From positions 22,125,501-22,189,500 of the forward strand of contig OY821786.1 of assembly GCA_963682175.1 (NCBI GenBank): a DNA stretch of 64,000 nt. Direction: 5' to 3'. Position numbers and translations under genes: made by a program. Source of the DNA: Triglochin maritima (Eukaryota > Streptophyta > Magnoliopsida > Alismatales > Juncaginaceae). This document shows, piece after piece, positions 1 to 12,013 of this stretch (positions are counted from its first letter, which is position 1; each line of letters starts with the position of its first letter). The notes beneath the pieces were generated by a model. It was not told the DNA's origin. It did not search any database and saw nothing but the letters and a program-made list of their open reading frames with translations.

Positions 1-660
1 TTCCGTTCGACCAAGATTCTGTGTTGGTTGTTTTAGTTTTTTTGTCTATTTTCGGTCGACCAGAAGAGTTGTTCCGTTCGACCATTTGCCTATTGCTCGA
101 TTGGTTACTTCAGTTCACATAAATGATCGGTCGAACCATATAGGCTTGGCCGACCATTTTAGTTTTTGTTGCTCTACCACTTACTTTCTTCGTTCAACCG
201 AATTCTCATTTGGTCTTACATTTTCCTTATTTTTGGTTAATCGATCGACTGGTGTATCATCCTTGTTCGACCGAATTTATCCAGGCATTGTTTGCCTAAT
301 GTGTTCGGTCGACCGGCCCTCATTGCTTTTCCGACCAAAATCCTCCATGCAATTTTGGTTTTTCTCTTCCTTACCCATTCGATCGACCGATGTGCATTTT
401 TTGTGCGACCGAAAAGCACGAGGCTCTTTGGACCTTTGTCTGTCGATCGACCATGTGCCTTACCGGTCGAACGATCGCCCTAATTGACTGAACTTTCCCC
501 AAAAGTTTTTTCACCTTTCGATCAACCACTATCCCGACCGGTCGACCATTGCACCTTTTTCTGCTATTTTTAGGGTAAAATCGTGTTTTACTCTCACTTC
601 ACTCTCTCCTTCTTTTAACCCTAGTTGCCGCCCCTCTCCCTCTGGTCGACCGCCCACCCT
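1..660. repeat. CGGTCGACCG palindrome array (degenerate)
   Basis: About fifteen whole or half copies of CGGTCGACCG lie here at irregular 20-60 bp spacing. One is exact (306-315); others are one step away, such as CGGTCGACCA at 53-62 and TGGTCGACCG near 642. Many variants look like CpG decay products. The open frames crossing this stretch are by-products of the repeat and show no protein family resemblance. Confidence 0.75.
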
Positions 661-759
661 CTTTCGGCCATCCATATTGCCATTTTCCTCCACCATTCGC
701 ATCCCCCCACCTTCCTCCACCTATTTTAGCCCTTCTTTGCATCTCTGCACCCTCCTTCC

Positions 760-1900
760 ATGATGGGTCGCAAGAAGTTGGTTGCCCACAAAGCTCCTGT
801 TGAACCGGCCATTGTCACCTCCAAACGGCGAACTAAGAGGAGACACGATCAACCTCCCGCCTCCATGAGTGTTGCGGCTCTGCCAACCCATCCCTTCTAT
901 CCGATCGATGATGCCGCTCAAGAAGCTTTGTTACTCCAACTACTTGTTTGCTCCTTTCATCCATTGCCGCAAGGTTGATATAGTTGCCTTTGCCGATTAC
1001 CATCTAAACCCTACTACCCTTTTCTTGTGCAACAACTTTACTGCAATTTGCGCAAAGGCTCAAATCGTAATATATACACTACTATGATCAATGGAACTAA
1101 ATGCACGATTACACCCAAAGTTATTGTACCGGCTTTAGGTTTACATTGTTTTGGTATTCCCTTGTACTTCGATTCACCTCTATCCGCCATACCCGGTACT
1201 CAAGTTGAGGCGATGGTAGATGAACTATATGTTGTGGCACCACAATGGGTAAATGGCAGAATTAAACACAATGGCTCGTGTTTGCACCCTCTACCCCGCA
1301 TTTTAGCGCATTGTTTCATATAATCTTTACCCCAAGGTTGGCCACCATAACGAGATTTCCTCTCCTAAGCTTATTTGCATATGTTGTATCTATAAGAAGA
1401 TTGCGGTAGATTGGCCGAACATCATTTTCTTGCATATGTGGAATCTGAAAGGAAGGTATCTTCCTTATCCAATGAGGTTGTCGGCTATCTTTCCCCAATT
1501 GATGATCAACGTCTCTCCATTCCTGTCGGCAATCTACAAGTACTCTATTGATAAGACCACTTTGGCCAAAATGAAGACTATTGCCATGAAGAAGAAGAAG
1601 ACGCTAAAGAGAAAGAAGCATCTGGTGATCCCAGGTGGATGCCGAGTCAGGCTCCGTGGGAGTCGAGTTCGTTGTGGCGTGAAGGAGATAAAAAGGCATG
1701 GACTCAGGGAAATTGGTCGGCATCTAGTTCGATGGATGCACGTTGTTTTCAGCACCTTTCTGACCGAGTTGATGCATTCAAGGCCTCCCTGTGGCTCATT
1801 TTGATTGACTTGAAGCCCACATTGATGCTCGTTTTGACTCCTTGATGAGTGAGATTGATTCCCTTTCTTCACGCTTTAGTAATTGTCATCTTGACTGAGT
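760..1900 (+). pseudogene. Decayed ORF resembling the putative plant transposon protein domain
   Basis: A protein-like signal runs through three frames: 760-978, 1027-1323, then about 1430-1680 in another frame. It starts with a basic N-terminus (MMGRKKLVAHK), has a central block with LHPLPRILAHCFI, and ends with LPYPMRLSAIFPQLMINVS and a Lys-rich tail. Block order and spacing recall the family found in plant LTR elements as 'putative plant transposon protein' (PF20167 from memory), whose function is unknown. At least two frameshifts are needed, so it is dead. It sits about 0.7 kb upstream of the 3' LTR, where accessory ORFs of such elements lie. The family assignment rests on pattern memory only. 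Confidence 0.5.
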
Positions 1901-2340
1901 TTCTGGTTGTGTTGTTTTGCTTTGAACTTGTGTGTCTTTTGCTATTTGCTTTGAACTTGGCTTAATCTTGTATTTGCTTTAAAAACTTGGTTGCTTGTTG
2001 TATTTGTTTTGCTATCTTTTGGGTCATGTCTTTTGAACCTTTGTTCGTTGGTTGTATTATTGAGTCTTGGTTATGGATCCTACTTTGAATGCATGGTTAT
2101 GAATCCTATTATTGTTTCTTTTTGTCATATTTGCGCTTCCATTATATCATCTCATGAGTCGATTAACTAATTTTGAATCCTATGTTCCTGAGTATGCTTT
2201 TTTTATTATGCCAAAGGTGGAGAAATAAATACAAGCATCATATATAGAGGGAGCCATAAGATAGGGGAGTTTAAAGATGAAAAACTTGAATAGAACATGT
2301 ATTTAGATTGATAGGTTTTCATCATCAAAAAGGGGGAGAT
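1901..2340 (+). other. 3' untranslated internal region with polypurine tract
   Basis: This stretch is T-rich and non-coding. It ends in a run of A then G directly before TGTTGG, the expected position and composition for the plus-strand polypurine tract that primes second-strand synthesis. Confidence 0.6.
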
Positions 2341-3964
2341 TGTTGGTTTTTTGGCTAAATAATTGCTAATCCGTTTTGATGATTAACTAAGATATCATTA
2401 AACACATGTAATCCTTTAATATCATCGCATGCATATATTGTATTTCTAACATTTCAGGACCAAGTATGGATCAAGACAAGAAATGAAGAATGAAGAGTAG
2501 ATAGGTTTATATTTCTCGTACTTAGGCTATAATGTAACTTGACACTTGAAATCATTGATGAATTGCATTGCATGACCTATAGGGAACTTATAGAAGTCTT
2601 ATAGTTAAGTCCATATCAAATTGACTTCAATAGGACATCGATGAAACATAAAATTTCCTTAAAACAGGATTTATGGGTCAAATCGGTCAAAAAGAATGCC
2701 TTCTGGTTCAACCGAAATTCTACATACTCTTATTCCTATCCCAAGCGGTCGACCAGACGTTCCCTCATTTCGATCGATTCTTTATTGTGCCTATACAGGC
2801 TTACTCGGTCGACCGAATTCTTTTCCCCGGTCGACCGTGTCACTTTGTCTTTTGAGTTAACCCAGTTCGATCGATACACGTCTCACTCACCTATCATATC
2901 ATGACATGTGTCCTGGTTAGAGTGTAAACCGGTCGATTGAAAGTCCTTTTGGTTCGACCGATTTTGTTTCAATATTTGTTTTAAATATGACCGTTATACT
3001 TGTCATTTATACCAACGGTCGTATGCGTATACTCACCTAACCCCTAGTTTAGATTTGGTCTATCGGTCGACCGAGACTTTTAAAACGGTCAACCGGTTCA
3101 TGATACTCTCCAACTCCATTCTTACTAGTATTTTTCGGTCGAACCAAATCACCTCTTTGTTTGACCGTTGTCTTATTTGCACCGTTTCATCTTGGCCAAA
3201 TTCTCCAAAAGGTCGACCGAACCTTACCATCTGTTCGACCGTTAACTTAAGTTCTAGACCAATTGATTCGACCGTCTACACCTTTGTTCGAACGAATGCT
3301 TATTCTTTACAAACCAGACGACCGATTAACCCGATTCAGTTGACCGATTGGTGTCCAGATTTGTGTCCACAACTTCACTGCTTTGTGTATTGTTACAACT
3401 CTTTGCCAACTTAATCCCAACGGCTAGAATTAGTTTAGAGCTTATAAATAGAGCTTAGAACACATTTCTAAGGTCACCAATCTTTCTCCAAGCTCAAATA
3501 TTCTTACTTCTCACATTTTTCTCTAAACTTCCTTATGCTCACATATTCCCACTTGAAATCACTCTCATTGATTGCATCATTCATTTCAAGTGCCCAAGAT
3601 TTGTTTACTGAATTAATTTCTTCAAGAGTTGTACTAGCTTCCAGAGGAAGCTCTTCTCGGATTGTGAGAAGGTGGTCCAAGCTAGGCGAGGGTGTTCGCA
3701 AAGCTGGTGGTGTAAAATGTGATCTCGTCCCGCAACGGAGATCGATTTAGTGGAGGACGCGAAGTTGCTCGAGGAAGAGCAATTCGTAAAAGAGGACTAG
3801 GAACTGGTGGTTGGATTCAAACCTCTATACATCTGGTGTTGTGGTTTGCCTATCTCTCCTACACTTTTATTGTTCTAGCTTTTAATTTACAATAATTGTT
3901 TAAAGAACATAATATGTCTATTCACCCCTCTTTAGACTAATATTAGGGCACATTAGATCCTACA
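2341..3964 (+). mobile_element. 3' LTR (1624 bp)
   Basis: The LTR starts TGTTGG directly after the purine tract and ends ATCCTACA. It contains a palindrome-rich U3 (2700-3340; exact CGGTCGACCG at 2806, 2828 and 3064), a TATA box (TTATAAATAGAGC near 3442) and a downstream region matching the solo LTR at 18715-20200 in order. The sequence after 3964 is CACTA DNA, so the element appears to have inserted into a CACTA transposon. The left flank is not in the window, so the target-site duplication (candidate TATAT, 3965-3969) cannot be checked. Confidence 0.75.
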
Positions 3965-4420
3965 TATATCATGTCGGTTCTTGGGAAACCGACGTGATAA
4001 ACCTACATATCACGTTGATTTGATGAAGAACCGACGTGATATTTCCATATAACACGTTGGTTTTCCAATAACCGACGTGATACATCCCTGTAAAAAACCC
4101 CATATATACCATGCATATCACGTCGGTTAGTTGAGAAACTGACGTGATAGAGTACGCATATCACGTCGATTTGCTACTAACTGACGTGATATGCGTGGTA
4201 TATCACATATGTTTTCTACTAATTGACATGATATGCATGGTATATATGGTTTTTTACAGGGATGTATCATGTTGGTTATTGGAAAACTGACGTGTTATAT
4301 GGACATATCATTTCGGTTGTTGGACCGACGTGGTATCGCCCTACATTTTACATCTCTGTTTACGATGTTGGTATATTGGAACAGTACAACTGACGTGATA
4401 TGGACAAAAAAACGACGTGG
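3965..4420. repeat. CACTA subterminal repeats forming a large inverted repeat
   Basis: At least eight copies of a 10-12 bp motif related to ACCGACGTGATA occur in both orientations. The block folds on itself: roughly 4012-4110 pairs with 4240-4327, with matching segments such as CATCCCTGTAAAAAACC and its complement, centred near 4170. Arrays of this kind are typical binding sites for the TNPA-type protein of En/Spm elements. Confidence 0.75.
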
Positions 4421-4609
4421 AAATCCTTTTTTACCAATCATGATAAGGGAGAAGATAATATCTTTTGCCTTCTTTTTTCATGAGATCTGCGAGCTGACCC
4501 GATTTATCGTCATTCCCGTATATATAAGTAGATGGACTTACAAATCCAAATACTTGAACATCGAGAAAAACTGACCTTTTGGCATCATAAATGTGTCTAC
4601 AAGAGTAAA

Positions 4610-5620
4610 AATTACATTATGTAATAATTGGGATAAAATTATTCAATACATTTCATCTTATACAGAAGAAAACACTTACTTCACTTGCACGTCAATAATC
4701 ATGATGCACAATGAATCCATCGCCAAGAACTGCATAACATCCTCTTTGGCGACGTATAAATCCGAAGGCAACCTAATAACCTTCTCCTCCAAATGCCAGG
4801 TTGTTAAGGCTTGTGATTCCCTACCTACCATTAATTCATACAACATTTTGTACCTATTTGGTAGCAAATTAATGCTGATCGGAGATTGGTTGTTTGACCC
4901 TTTGTGCTGGGGACTTGAAACCTTACCGATAGATACAAATGTTAAAAATACAATTATTAATAAAATTAAAATTTATTGGTTTTCAAAATTAAAGTATACC
5001 TCATGTGTGTCATTTAGCTCTACTAAATGACGAGGCCACTTCAGGAACCCACCGATAGCATCTCCGAGGGTAACAACCTCTTCTTCCGGAATTGGCACCA
5101 GAACACCAGAGTCTAAGCAACTCCCCACTGTATCCTTCACTTCTCCCTCTTCTACTTTCTTTGAAGTGGTGTTTAGAGATGTTATAAACTTTGTCGTGTC
5201 TCACCAATCTTCGATCAGGGTCTTCCACAAATAGACAACATCTAGATCCATCCTCAAATTTCCAAATGAGGGACTACCTACGATGGCCAATTCTCAAGAA
5301 TGAGCCGTGAAATCAGATTGTCGGTCGGGGTTGAACACTGGTTGTACCGGAGGAGTGGTCACCGGGGACGAAGCGGTCCTACGGGTAGGAGAAGTAGGCA
5401 AATCACGATCCAATCTCTCCATAGCAAGTTGCAATTTATTTTGCAAATCTAAAATTTGTTTCTCGCATTTGGTATGAATTGTCGACGAACTTGACCGATT
5501 AGTCTTTCCATAATATTGTCACAGTCCAACTCTACTCTCTACCCCGTACACGACCGAGATGTTCGTCATTTCCCAAGGCTTCGCGTAAAATATCATTCTG
5601 GCCATCTGAAATAAATCCGC
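4610..5620 (-). pseudogene. CACTA-encoded ORF relic (Ptta/En/Spm type)
   Basis: Reading down the minus strand, three blocks appear in the order typical of the second CACTA ORF. First is a segment with EALGNDEHLGRVRG-like residues (near 5590-5550, partly out of frame). A Leu/Gln-rich coiled-coil-like stretch follows (near 5460-5400). Then comes a conserved VVTLGDAIGGFLKWPRHLVE block (5100-5025). After a probable intron (GT donor near 5000) a C-terminal block contains LPSDLYVAKEDVMQFLAMDS (near 4780-4720). Frameshifts and stops interrupt it. In living elements this protein binds the subterminal repeats and helps the TNP2-type transposase. Confidence 0.65.
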
Positions 5621-5640
5621 ATTTTGATTCTCTCAACTTC

Positions 5641-6580
5641 AGAGAGTCCTAAAGTTTAAAGAAAATTCCTACAAACAATTGAAAAATATAAAATTACTAA
5701 ATGTGATTTAATAACATATACAAGTGATACAACTTACTATCTTCGAGCCGATCGCTTGCGACTCGTCTGTGACGTACTCCCTTTTGGAGTTTACCTCACT
5801 CTCTTTCAAGAATAACATCGACGGACGGGGAAGGATGAGATAAATTACTAAATGCAGCATGAAATTGACTTCATAATCATACGTCAACGAATTATTAAGG
5901 TTGCGATTACCATGCTTCTATGGGCTCCGAAAGAAATGTTGGACATACATGGACACCTCCCACTATATAATGTATTTGTCTTGCTAAAATTTCACAATGG
6001 GCAGCCATTTCGTTCTCAAACTACTTTCGTAACTTTTTTGCTAAATAGTTGGGATTCTCCTATTATCGGAACCTTTGAGAACATCATTTTCATATTTCCA
6101 AATTTGAATTTGGTTTGTGTAAATGAAAGAGCAAATGTCTGACATTGAATTCCTTAATTTATCATTGCTATTAATTGTTCTTTGAAAGGAAATTTATTAT
6201 GGAAACTTAATTAGGTATTTTGCTCAAACGACCCTATTTAAAATGGGCACTACAACCCAAAATTACAAATATTACTACTCTTTGAAATGTATGAACGTGA
6301 TTTATGACCACCAGTAAAAGTGGTTTTTATTCACCAACAACCTTCACTTAAAAATAATGTAATGCGCAATATGTAGTTCCTAACATTAACGTTACGACCC
6401 ATTCTCAAGAGACTATAAACGCAAGATTGAGTTAATCAAACTCCCACAAACTTGAAATTATGCTTTTTAATGCATATTTTCTTAGTAAGGTGCAATTGGA
6501 TTGATTGTAATTATTAAAGGGGCCGGAATGATTCCCAGGATAACAATTAGGAGAGTAATCGTTTATTGGTAATATATATG
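5641..6580. other. AT-rich stretch without recognisable features
   Basis: A plus-strand ORF of 96 codons (5852-6142) shows no family I recognise and lies in low-complexity AT-rich DNA. The rest is non-coding. It may belong to the CACTA element or to unrelated DNA. The last five bases (ATTAT, 6581-6585) are the copia target duplication. Confidence 0.4.
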
Positions 6581-6585
6581 ATTAT

Positions 6586-6798
6586 TGTTATGAAATCCAA
6601 AGGTCTTGGATGATTCACCTTCTCTTCCCATAACTCTATCAACCTCTCACATTCTTATTTGTAAACTTTTGTAACATATACTCTTTCATTTGCCTCCTTT
6701 AGTCTATAAATAAGAGATCATTGTAATACTTTGATAATGGGAAATACAAACAATTATTCTCCCTTAAATCATCTTCTTTGTTCTATTATTTTATAACA
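6586..6798 (+). mobile_element. Copia 5' LTR
   Basis: A short LTR of 213 bp, TGTTATG to TATAACA. A TATA-like box (CTATAAATAAGAG) lies near 6705. It is homologous along its whole length to 11799-12013, 14006-14220 and 16218-16432. Confidence 0.88.
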
Positions 6799-6822
6799 TG
6801 TTATCAACACGAAGCTCTGTCA
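6799..6822 (+). other. Copia primer-binding site region
   Basis: TGTTATCAACACGAAGCTC follows the LTR immediately. It is a diverged form of the TGGTATCAGAGC-type site that pairs with initiator tRNA-Met in many copia elements; similar TTATCA(G/A)CACGA sites are common in this group. Confidence 0.55.
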
Positions 6823-9800
6823 GTCAAGAGAACTCAATCTCTTCTAAGGTCTTTCTTATCCTGATCTTATGCATATTTAGCGTATATATGTTATTTGATA
6901 TATTGACATATTTCACATGATTTATAGCTCAATTAGTTTCTTCATTACGATTCCTCGCACCATTTTTGTTTCCACACGATATGATTTGATCAATGGTTTC
7001 TCGTGAGAAACAATATGATATCGTTTGTTAGTTTAGAAATTTTATTTTAAATTTTATCATTGATGCTTACGGATTTTGTATATATCAAGGGATCATCAAT
7101 TTGAATTATGGTAAACCATCTAAAAATAAATATATTCTATATTAAATTTACCTAGACAACTCTTGCAAATTAAATTATCTTCAATTTTTAATGAGTAATA
7201 TTGTAAGAAAAAAATTCAATATATTTTAAGATAAATATCACACTTTTCATTATTTTTAGTGCCATGCATTAATGTGTGTCTTTGAAAATCAGCAACGTTA
7301 GATTTCGAAATCTCTTTAATGTGCTATAAGTGATTTATACAATGACATTAAGTCATAACATCTCGTATCAAAGTGGAGTATCTTGGCCTTGATTATTTTA
7401 TTTGAAAATATCCTATATTATTAAAGTGTGACACTTATTTCAAATGACATGACTCAATTGCTATATTTTGCATATCTCTTGACACATATTGGTTATTAGC
7501 AATTCATATATATTTACGACATGTGATATAATTATGTGTATGTTTGTATACATATCCAAGATTTGTTCCAAAATTATTACAATTGATATACCTCTATCAT
7601 TGTGCTAGATTAATGTTTGTATTAGATATTACAACAGGTAATTATATAACACGACAATTCATGTTGGGTCATTACTAGTAATCATTGGAAAATCTTGATG
7701 TGTACAAACTATATTCTAGCCTTGAAGGCTAAATCTTTAATATATACTCCAAATCATGTTTTAATGTGCAAACAAAATGACTTTTCATTACATGCTCGAT
7801 CATGGATAAGAATGGCGTCTTATCATGGATTATGGATGTTGAACCCAACTCATTGCCTTTTAAAATATCAATGACTAAAGAAAGAAGCATCAAATCAAGA
7901 TAAAATGGAGGTTGTGATTTTCTTTTGCTATCCTATTTGTTAAAATGATTTTAAAAGTATTATGATTTAATATCATGTATATTCTTGTGGTTGGACAAAA
8001 CATCGACTTGTTGATCAAAATTTCATGATTTCTCGATCCAATGAAGCATGAAAAAATATATTTACATATTTGATAGTACTTTTAAAATTAAATGATATAT
8101 ATCTCATACAACTTGTATCTATTCACTTGCTCAGTATAAGTTATATGAATTCTTAGTATCATGTTCATTAAAAGAGTATTTGTAAAGTGGTTCAAGTATG
8201 TGATTGTTACTTGTTGTTACGAGCATTCATCTCGTGAGCACATAATATCCATCTTGATAGATGTATATATATAGTACAATGTGCTACATTATAGTGGAAT
8301 TTGAATCACCATGTTACAAGTGATCAATGTTATTGAAAATGATATACATTTGTCCAGAAGGCGAATATCTTAATATTCATAAAATGCTACTATACCAAGA
8401 TTTAGAGATTATTCATTTAAAGATAGTTATAAAATTTTATGATAATCCATGAAGGATTTGTATGACCATCTAAACGACATGCAAATAGCTAATTGAGTAA
8501 AAATGCACGTTGATCTCTAAATCAAACCCTATAACCAGAAGTTCATAGATATATAGATATTAGTAGTAAAAGAAAAAATATATATTTTATTGATCACTTT
8601 ACAAATTAATGACCCAATACTTTTTTAGGTTATGCATCACCGATGATTGAAGGTTATGGGAGTTGTTGGAAAATCACGATATCTTTCTTGTTTATTTTTG
8701 GTGTGTCGGAAGCACACATTACAAAGTATCGTGAAAACAAGAGCATAAGCAGTGCACTAAATTTTGTGCAAATAAGAAGTATGAAATAAAGATGACATCA
8801 AAGAGACGAAACATGCCCAGAAGTGCCTAAATAAAATCATCTCTTATATTAATTATGGATGTCATCATTGGTATTGTTTTTGTAAAGCTTTCGATAATTT
8901 TGTTGACTTCTGTCACGACCAAAATGAGGTCAAATTTGTCGACCAATTTGCATAATAAAATGAGATCCCTCTGTGTTTAAAATATCTCTCAATATTGATC
9001 ATTATGGGATCTTAAAATTTATACATGACACATTAATGTGCATACATACCTACTAATATTATTCATTAATTTTTATGGTTGATATATATCATGTTATGAA
9101 TCTTCCCCTACTTTACTTGTACAATAATGAATAAATTGTTTCCCTCCTGCGATTTAAAGCTTCTGAAGGGCTAAGTTTTATTGTCGAATCCAATAATCAT
9201 ATATATGGGACGTACATTTTTTGGGCATTAGGGGGAGAAGCTAGAAGCTTAAAGAATGTCAAGAAAATGTACTATATTGAACCTGAAGTTCATAAGAGAA
9301 TATACGTCCAAGTATGGTTGAACCTGAAGTTCATAAAATCATTATCTTACAATATCTAGCAAGTAATTGCCATACATTTTTATTGATCACAAAAGAGCGA
9401 CTAAGCCTTATCTTACTAGACATAAACCACATAATATAAAGTAGACATAAGCCAGCAACGTGGACCATAACATACATTATTTGTGGAAATGAAATAAAAG
9501 TTAGTCACTCTCATTGCACCTCCTGAAGAGGTTATTCTTGAAGAATATAAACCCGTAAAAATAAATGCAACTGCTAAACAAAAGATTGAAGAAATTACGG
9601 GGATACAGAACGGTCAATTCCTAAAAATTTGGGAAACAATGAGGAATTGATTATTATTGACGTAAAACTTGCAATCAACTATATATTTTGATACGAGAGA
9701 TATTAAATAATTATTAAAATTATTGTCGACAATTCATTCACCTTCTTAATAGCATGCTTTATCAAGAGAAAAAATTGGATCCAAAACCTATAATATTATA

Positions 9801-10349
9801 AGAATGTCAGAAGCATTCGTATTTGATATAAACAAAAGAAGGTGAACAATATAGAATAAACTCGCTGAATAAATATATTATTTGGACTTGTAGTCCTGAT
9901 TTCTGAAATTATATCCTTGAAGGATACATATAGAAATCACAATAACAATGTGATACATTATAAAACGAGAAGTAATATAAAGGTATTCGCAGGACCCAAC
10001 ATCCAACGTGATGTTACTCATTCTCTCGTAATATTGATAATACGTTCTGTTACGTGATCAATATGATATGCATATAAGATATGTTGTGACTTCAAAGTTT
10101 TATAAGTCACTTAATATTGGTACTTATATGAGAGTCCCTGAAGGACAAAGATGATAAAGTATATTATGTAATAAACAAGAATCAAAAGATGCACTATACA
10201 AAGATCACTATATGAATAAACAAGTAAGAATGTGCATAAACCTCTTCAATCAAAGTCATCCCTTAAGAATGATACGAAGTTGATCTTAGTCGTCCACATG
10301 TTTCACCCAATAACAAAATTTACTATTATTTATTATATGCATATGACTT

Positions 10350-10431
10350 GATGTCGTAGGGCCTCCAACAGTGTTTTTGAAAAACTGTGAGATGTCGTAG
10401 GGCCTCCAACAGTGTTTTTGAAAAACTGTGA
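10350..10431. repeat. 41-bp direct tandem duplication
   Basis: Two adjacent near-perfect copies (10350-10390, 10391-10431) of a segment containing GGGCCTCCAACAGTG. This looks like a local slippage event inside the dead copia pol region. Confidence 0.9.
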
Positions 10432-11199
10432 AATATTTAAATGACGGATTTTTAAATAAATGACTAGAGATAAACCAATGGTTTTTCGACCTGAAGTTCG
10501 AACATTCTCCAGAAGAAAATTGGTACAATGATTCAATTGTAGAAAGGGAATGTTGAAGAGAAATATTCTACTAAATGCTCATCTTGAAAGCGCACATTAA
10601 CAAATGACGTCTATTGTATATCAACAAAGATCCAATTCTTATAGGACCTGAAGTTCCTTATCATGTTCTCAGTAAATGTTTTTCTGAAAATATTTATATG
10701 ACATTCAAGGATCTACAAATTTCTAGTCATGCGACAAAGATTTATATTAGTGATGTTTCCTACATGTCCAATACACATCAATCATTATCACAAATCTTGG
10801 TGTCATTACTTGGAGTCATTACAAATTTATGTAAGTTGGTGAATCAGTTATTGATTCTTACATTCTCATATCGCTATGACATCAATATAATTATGAGACA
10901 TCTTTAAATTGTCCATAAGTAATATCTTTTGAGGTAGCATATTTATATTTTGCAAAAATTACAACAATTTGAGTTACTCCCAGCATATTATTTGAGAAAA
11001 ATTACGCAAACATATTTCACAATCTTATTATCCAAGTGAAATATAGTAAATGTCCATTAAATCCGTTAAACTATCATGTATTTGTTTATTGAATCCCCAT
11101 GCACTTTTGTGTTTAAGAACTTTGTAAAATATATTCGTAAGTTTGATAAACTACGAATCAAGGGGAGTTGACTTGTATTTATCGTCCCTGAAGGACAGA

Positions 11200-11570
11200 T
11201 ATCCCTGAAGGATAAAGCCCGGAAGGCTTGTAGTTGCTGTCCTTTTCCCTCTTTCCAATTTTTGTCCTAAAAGGTTTTATTGGTTAAAGGTTTTTAATGA
11301 GGCAGCTTGTGCAATTTTGTTAGTGTATGTTATGCACACTTTTCCTTAGCTACTTTTTCCCACAGGGTTTTGTAGCAAGGTTTTAAACGAGACATAAATA
11401 TAACGCGTATTATCTAACGAAGTGTTATAAACGTATGTTGAATTGAGGAGGAGAATTATACGGTGCACTCTTTTTTCATTCACCAAGTTTTGGTCCCACA
11501 GGATTTTACTTGGTAAGGTTTTTAATGAGGCAGATCAATCAAGTGACAACTGGTTAGATCCAATCAAGTG
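11200..11570 (+). other. Copia 3' untranslated repeats
   Basis: The phrase TTTTAATGAGGCA recurs at about 11295, 11520 and 11745, each after a CCCA(C/T)-AGG-TTTT type segment. Repeats of this pattern are usual between the RNase H stop and the 3' LTR in this copia group. Confidence 0.55.
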
Positions 11571-11798
11571 AGAATTTGGCGGATTTATTTACAAATTATT
11601 ACACACCAAAGTCATTAAGAAGTTTGTCTTCAAAATTGGTGTTCGTCGTTTGAAGAATGTAAGTTAAAGTGAGGGGGAGCATCATAGGCGCTGCACTCTT
11701 TTTTTCTTCACCAAGTTTTTATCCCATCAGGTTTTTCTTGGTAAAGTTTTTAATGATGCAACATCCCGAGCGTGTAAAGGTGATCCTCCAAAGGGGAG

Positions 11799-12013
11799 TG
11801 TTATGAAATCCAAAGGTCTTGGATGATTCACATTCTCCTCCGGTAACTCTATCAACCTCTCACATTCTCATTTGTAAACTCTTGTAACATACACCCTTTC
11901 ATTTGCCTCATTTAGCCTATAAATAGAGACCATTGTAATACTTTGATTATGGGAAATACAAACAATTATTCTCTCTCAAATCATCATCTTCTTTGTTCTA
12001 TTATTTTATAACA
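11799..12013 (+). mobile_element. Copia 3' LTR (unit 1)
   Basis: A 215-bp LTR ending TATAACA, followed by the ATTAT target duplication. It is the real 3' LTR of the 6586-12013 element. Confidence 0.9.

Larger units (their letters stand above)
1..3964 (+). mobile_element. LTR retroelement, 3' part (5' end outside window)
   Basis: The block ends in a recognisable 3' LTR (2341-3964), preceded by a purine-rich tract at about 2327-2340 that fits a polypurine tract. Upstream are a decayed ORF (760-1900) and a palindrome-rich stretch (1-660). The 5' LTR lies before the window. The LTR is related to the solo LTR at 18715-20200: both start TGTTGG, end in TCC(T/C)ACA, and carry CGGTCGACCG palindromes upstream of a TATAAATAGAG box. 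No gag, RT or integrase is visible, so this may be a non-autonomous element or the 3' accessory region of a larger one. The superfamily is not settled from the sequence. Confidence 0.7.
3965..5640 (-). mobile_element. CACTA (En/Spm) transposon relic, 3' part
   Basis: On the minus strand a decayed CACTA second ORF (about 5620-4610) is followed by a non-coding end dense in ACCGACGTGATA-type subterminal repeats (4420-3965). The true CACTA terminus is missing, because the LTR element at 1-3964 cuts this end. The other end is not recognisable. Confidence 0.7.
9520..11675 (+). pseudogene. Copia pol relic (integrase-RT linker to RNase H)
   Basis: Recognisable pieces lie in the right order but in different frames. 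Near 9640-9810 is a linker resembling the DPEP..ECQ region before copia RT (here LDPKP then ECQKH). Near 10635-10660 is the IGPEVPY block that ends RT and leads to RNase H in Ale-type elements. At 11575-11655 is the RNase H C-terminus, with a decayed DLFTK-like motif and KIGVRRLKNVS before a stop. Many stops and indels make it inactive. Upstream of 9500 I cannot trace gag or the integrase core with confidence. Confidence 0.65.

Noticed and set aside
86..487. 133-codon frame with a start, plus overlapping frames on both strands
   Set aside because: It is the translation of the degenerate palindrome array; Arg-Ser-Thr-Asp repeats come from GGTCGACC words and no family is matched.
4593..5030. 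145-codon plus-strand frame
   Set aside because: The minus strand of the same DNA reads as a CACTA protein in conserved blocks, so the plus frame is a shadow.
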